The notes under the pieces were generated by a model. It ran no database searches and had not been told where the DNA came from. It saw only the letters and a list, made by a program, of their open reading frames with translations. Of a stretch of 64,000 nt of DNA, positions 42,101 through 48,100 are shown piece by piece. Position 1 is the stretch's first letter; every line of letters starts with the position of its first letter. Source of the stretch: Leptidea sinapis (taxonomy: Eukaryota > Arthropoda > Insecta > Lepidoptera > Pieridae); assembly GCF_905404315.1 (NCBI RefSeq), contig NC_066297.1, forward strand, positions 2,666,001 to 2,730,000, given 5' to 3'. The position numbers and the translations under genes are program-made.

Positions 42101-45100
42101 TTTACTCCTCAATTATCAGCGCAACTGCATCCGAATATGGCAGCTCAGCTCGGACAAGTATCTAGCTTACCAAACTTACCCCCAAATTTGGCGCAGTTGG
42201 CGCAAATGGCTCCAAATCTTGGATCCCAATTGACTCCGAACTTACAAGCGCAACTTAATCTTGGTCCAAACCCAGCAATTGCCCCTCAACACGTAAACCC
42301 TTCCAGTTCCTTGGATGAAATGTTTAGTAGAAAAAGAGGAAGGCCTCCCAAGAACAGGGTTGTAGAAGTTTGGACTGATAATGTAAGTACTGTTCATTTG
42401 TGTCGATTTGATAAATATTATTGAGCAAAAGTCTTTCTGCTACAGTTATTTAAATTTATATAATTTTATTTAAGGTTACGCCACAAGCTATATTCACTTC
42501 TTTCAAACTGCCAAAGAGTAATCAAATGCCACCAGTAATTCATTCCCCAGTTGTGACAACTATTGAAGAGTTTCCGGTAAGTTTCAACATAATTCAATTG
42601 AAAAATAGTTTGTACAATTTGATAAAAAAAATTAACTAGGATTTATCTTTTTCAGCGTATACGATTCCAACATTTTGAAGTATTTACATCACCAGAGTCA
42701 TGTGGTCAATATTATCCGAACTGCCAGCTCAGAAGCAGCCGACTTCACTTGCACTGCTTTCACTGTAGTTATACCAGCGAAAATCACTTTAGCTTGGAAA
42801 CTCACATGAGAGAATCTCACTCCATCAATCCACTTTTAGATGGCTTTGACTATTTTATTTCCTTCGATCAATGTGGCGGAAAAAGCTGTTTCAAAAATCA
42901 GCTAAGATCGCATTTCCATTGTGCTCAAGGTAATAATTGTCCAGCAATTCTAACGCAGTATTCTGCTCTGGCTACTCACAAACATGGTAGAGGTACTCCT
43001 GTTATTAAAACTGAAGAACAAGAGAAGCCATATGAAGAAGCCAAAGATTATTCTATTAAAGAAAGGGCATCCGCTGATAGTATCGGATCGATCAAAGAAG
43101 GCAATGACTATACACCAACAAATTTTGTTATAAAGAATGAATTTGAAAAGGATCAAGATAATATTTCCGGTATGTATAATTCTTTTGTAGACAATTCATA
43201 TGACATGAAACTGTGCAGTGTATATAAAATAATGATACTACAAAATATAAAGAATACTACATAGAAAATACTAAACTTCTCATAAAATATAGTTTGATAG
43301 TTTTTTCAATGTTCTATGTTAGACATTCAAATAATGCCGTCTTTAATGATTTCAGTAGTAAAAGCGACAGGCACATTTTATCCATCATCGCACCTCCGAA
43401 GCAACACGTCTTCACCACGTAGCATTTACGACGCATCTCCGTCAAAGGAAAAGAGACCAGAATACGATTCAAAGAAACCTTTCGAAGGTCCCAAAATTTC
43501 TGGCCCAACAATACCCCCATCGTGTCATGATCAAGCTTGTCCATTGAATAAGAATGCTGGAGGAATGAATTTACATTACCACTGCCCTCATTGCAGTCAA
43601 GCATACGTTGATCTGAAGTTATTGTTCAGTCATATGATCAAAAAACATAGCAATGTGATCGATTCAGGACCAGTTGGATTGCAAGCTACCAAGGTAATTA
43701 AATATTTAACTCTTGAACAACGGTTTTTGTTAAAAAATTATCATTATTTAACAACTCGTTTATGCTTCCAAATTGGATACCTTTTCTTTGTATTGTTTTA
43801 GTTTATGTTTAGATTTTTAGTGTTTTGTATTTTAGGAGACATTGGAGAGAGAATACCCAGAGATATCGATATTGCCATCAACCGCAACTTCTTCGAGTGC
43901 ACAGATGCCATCACCAAGTCAGAGACCACCTAATCCTGCCGAACAGGTAACAAAATAATCTTTTACAATGTTTCCAACTAAAATATTAGCATTAAGCTTT
44001 TTCTGGCCTAGTCCCAACGTATAGTAAGATGACTTATGATATTCTATTTTTATTTTAGCGATTATATCTCATTTTCTGTAGCTTTTCAATTCATCGCACA
44101 AAATTATTAAGCCTAGTAAAATGCTTTCCATTTATTTGTTCATATAAAATATTTCTCATATATTCTAGGTGCAGGCAGTTCAGAGTCTTCTGCTGCAGCA
44201 GTATTTGTCGGGAGGGCGAAAGAACACTCTCCAAGATCATCTCAAAATGCAGCAACAATACCAAGCATCACTTGCTGGTTTGCCAGGACTAGCTCAAGTG
44301 GCTTTGTTCTCACAAGGGTAAGTAATTTTGTGATCAATGAAATTTTTCTCTATTAATGTTATAAAATTGAATTAGTTAAACATGGATTTATTGTTTCAGG
44401 GGATCACCTTTCCCTCTTTACCCAACAATGATGTATCCGCCTGAGCTACTGCTAGAGCAAAGTTTGCTACAAACCCACGGTCTTCCACCGGTGATGGACA
44501 AAGAAGCTGAAATGATAGCGAAGTCGTAAGTTGCAATAATTTCAACCTTTCGTATTTTTTTAAAAATAATATAGGTATTAAAATTATAAGCACACTTCGT
44601 TGGGAGTAATTTTATGACAGTGCATTAAAACATACGCTATTCAGATTTTAAACTTGAATTCAAGTAATGTTGTAATTGTATTAACTGTTTGATATTCCAT
44701 AGCATTTAGGATAAGTTTTACCAGTGGGAGTCTGAACGGCACCGTAGCTAGTGAAATTACTGAGCAAATGAGACTTAACATCTTATGTCTCAAGGTTACG
44801 AGCGCAATTGTAGTGCCGTTCAGTATTTTTCAAGAATCCTTAGCGGCGCTGCATTGTTATGGGCGGCGCGTAGCAATTTCCATCAAGTGAACGTCCTGCT
44901 CATCTCATCCCTTATCTTCGTAAAAAATACTTTTTTGCAATGCTTTTATTACTTCCGCCAATTAGTTCAATAGGTGCAATTCTTAAATAATTGAATCAAT
45001 TATAAATTACATTATTTGAAGCAAGTTGCTTGATTTGTAGACGACGATCGGGTACGCGTGGACCTCACATGCGAGTGCTGAAAGACGAGCCGATTCCTGA

Positions 45101-48100
45101 AGGATACCTGCGGTTCAGATTCAACGAGGACTGCGCCTACCAGCAGTGCGGCTACCGCGAGCATCAGACCCATTTCCATTGCACCAGGAAGGACTGTGGA
45201 TACTCCTTCTGTGATAAGACCAGATTTGTGCAGCATACGGCAAGACATGAAAGGTAGGTTTATGAAGTCTCTGCTTATGAATTTTTACTGCAGTGATATT
45301 GAGAATACCTTAAAGCTTAGAGCATACCCCCCCCCCTTGAATACAGGCAATACATCTCTTGTATCCTTGGGTTGTGGATGTCCATGGGCGGTCGCTTTAT
45401 CACCCGTCACGTGATAATCGTGCCTATTCGTTGTTATATAAAAAAAACTCATAGCCATGCGAACACTGCAAATGCTCCAACCATTCCCAATGAGGGTCTC
45501 TCTTTTGCAGGTTCCTATATCGTATAAAATCCAAAACGTTACCAGCACACTTTATATAATATTTTTAATTTTTTATTAGCATTAAATTTAAAAACAAAAT
45601 TTATGAACGATGCAGGACTAGAACCCGCGACCTCTCGCGTTTCGCGTTTGACTGACGTAAAGTTCATAAATCTTGATATGTCTTTGTTCAACTCTCAGGT
45701 TGTGGCTTCATCTACAGGTTCTACTTTACCTTGTCGATAACCTTGGGGTGATATTGGGGTTGAGCACCCCAATATTTGGAAATTAGGAAATTACTTGAGA
45801 TTTCGCCCTTTCAAATCTTAACAATTTGTTACTTTTTAAAGTGATAACCCTCACTTCTGGGATTATTTAAACACATACAATTTAATAAAAATCGTACTTT
45901 AAAATGATCAGATCCAGATATTTTGTGATTTCCTGAATGACTTGTCGTCGTCATGACTTTACCTTAATTTCGCTCAAACCGAGTTTGATAATAATCTTAT
46001 AAAAAGTATACAATTTAAACCCCTTATTCTTCTATTAAAGCAAATTTTGCAAACCTGGCTTCGTTATTTACATATTTCATAATTATTAAATAAGAAAAAA
46101 TGTATAACTAAAATAACTACTTCATACCTTATGAAGTTTATTTGAAGTAGTCACGCTAACCTTTTCTATCTTGACTTTCTTGCACCGCTTCTTCTCTTTT
46201 AAAGCGTCATTTGCTTCCGAAGCGGTTGTAGTCTAGTATATTAGAAATATCATCAAAAAATTATCCTAAAAGAAAAAATAAATGCCTTTTATAATATTCG
46301 CGTTTTATTTTCAGGTTAGACACATTAATGGGCGGAGATTTCCAACAGTTCCGGGCTAATGTCTATTGCCAGAGACCTGATTGTCCCCACGCGTCTACAT
46401 TTGGTAAGTCCATTGTAACAACTTTACTTCTCAATCGTGTTGCAGTAACTTACACGCCTTGTAAATATAATACATACATACAGTCAGACCTATCTCCTAG
46501 AGCTTTTAGGTAAAGAAAATGTACCTCAAACTATGTTCTTTCGGTAGTAAGGTACTTCGTCTTTTTGCAGTTTGAACAGTTTTAAGTGTATTCTATATGT
46601 AGCCATTATACAGGGTACGGAGGAAGTACTTTCAATGTTAAAAATAGACATTTCACTGATGCATTTTAAATCTTCATTCAGATTTTTACTATGTTCACCT
46701 TCCTTAGTCGAGAAACGAATTCGTCTGAACTATGAACACCAGGATCAAAGATAAACTTCTAATGCCTGCTAATCGGTCGTAAGTCGTGTTAGTAAGTCTT
46801 TTGTGAGGCGATGTATATGCTTTTACAACAAGATGTGTTCAAAAAATTAAAATGATATCCCATTTTTTTGGAAGAGCATGACAAATATGTAAGTCACGTG
46901 ATTGTTGCACCAGATCATTGTCAGTCTTAATGTTCTGGTAACACTCATGAAAACTCATGCAATAGTTTGTTGTGTAAACCAATTTTCAAATTCTTTAACA
47001 CGTGCGTTTATCGCCAGGTACAGGTCAGAACAAAGCCTCTCACTTCCACTGTCTGAAGTGCGAGTTTGTCTGCACGGACACTAACAAGGTGGTCGCACAC
47101 CGGCGGCAGCACCAGAAGCTCGACTCCATCCAAGCGGCCGGCTTCGAGAAGTTTCCACCGAGCAAAAGTGAGTTCATTTCATTCATAGTATTTATTTATA
47201 TCATACTACCTGGTGACCGGTGCGCTTCGCATCTCCTAAAAAAATATGTTAGGTATTCACGGGATTCTTTTGCAACTAGATAGGGTTGGGTTGCTAATCT
47301 TGCCATCCCAAATCCTAAAGGAAGCTACTCAAACCTCTAATGTCACCCATGACCTTTATTTCTTATGATGAACAAGACACCGACTGCAGTATTCCCGAAA
47401 CGATGCGACTAAATGCCTTCAAGGCTAGAATTTTTCCTCATAAAGATTCAAGTTTAATAGTTAATAAACATAACTTATTATTCCCATATCATTACTTTAT
47501 TCTTCTTTATTTATTCTCTTTCCTTTCTTGCAATATTAAACATTTCTAGAATAGATAGTTCAAAATATGTTGTAACGTTTTATAACATTTCTATATAGGT
47601 CCTAGTCTTAGCCTTACCTAGTCTTGCCATAAGTACTGAAACATAGAAAAAATTTCTATTGCAAATAACATTTATTACTTTTACAGTGTGTTAATTAAAT
47701 ACATAAATAGAATACAATTTATAATTAAAAGCTTATTAGAAGTGATCTCCATTGGCTGCAATACAGTCCTTTAGACGTTGAGGCTAGTTATCAATAGATG
47801 CACGCACTCTTTCCATGGGAAAATTCTTCACTGCCAATTGTACGGATTGTTTTAGGGACTCCCAATCATCATGGCGTTTAGAGCAAGCTGTACTCTCTAA
47901 AACGGACCTTAAATCATAATCCAGCCAATTAAGATCGGGACGAGACGACGGCCAGCCTTCAGCTCTGATGAAGTCCAAAATGTTCGTTTCCAACCAAGAC
48001 TGAACAAAAATATTTGAATTTAAAATTTGAATTTGATGATGTATCTTCCAGGTTGCGGCTACGAGCCACAGTGTATACACAGCAAGAAACAGACCCACTA

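Noticed and set aside
43314..43604. 96-codon minus-strand gene
   Set aside because: Shadow of castor exon 17.
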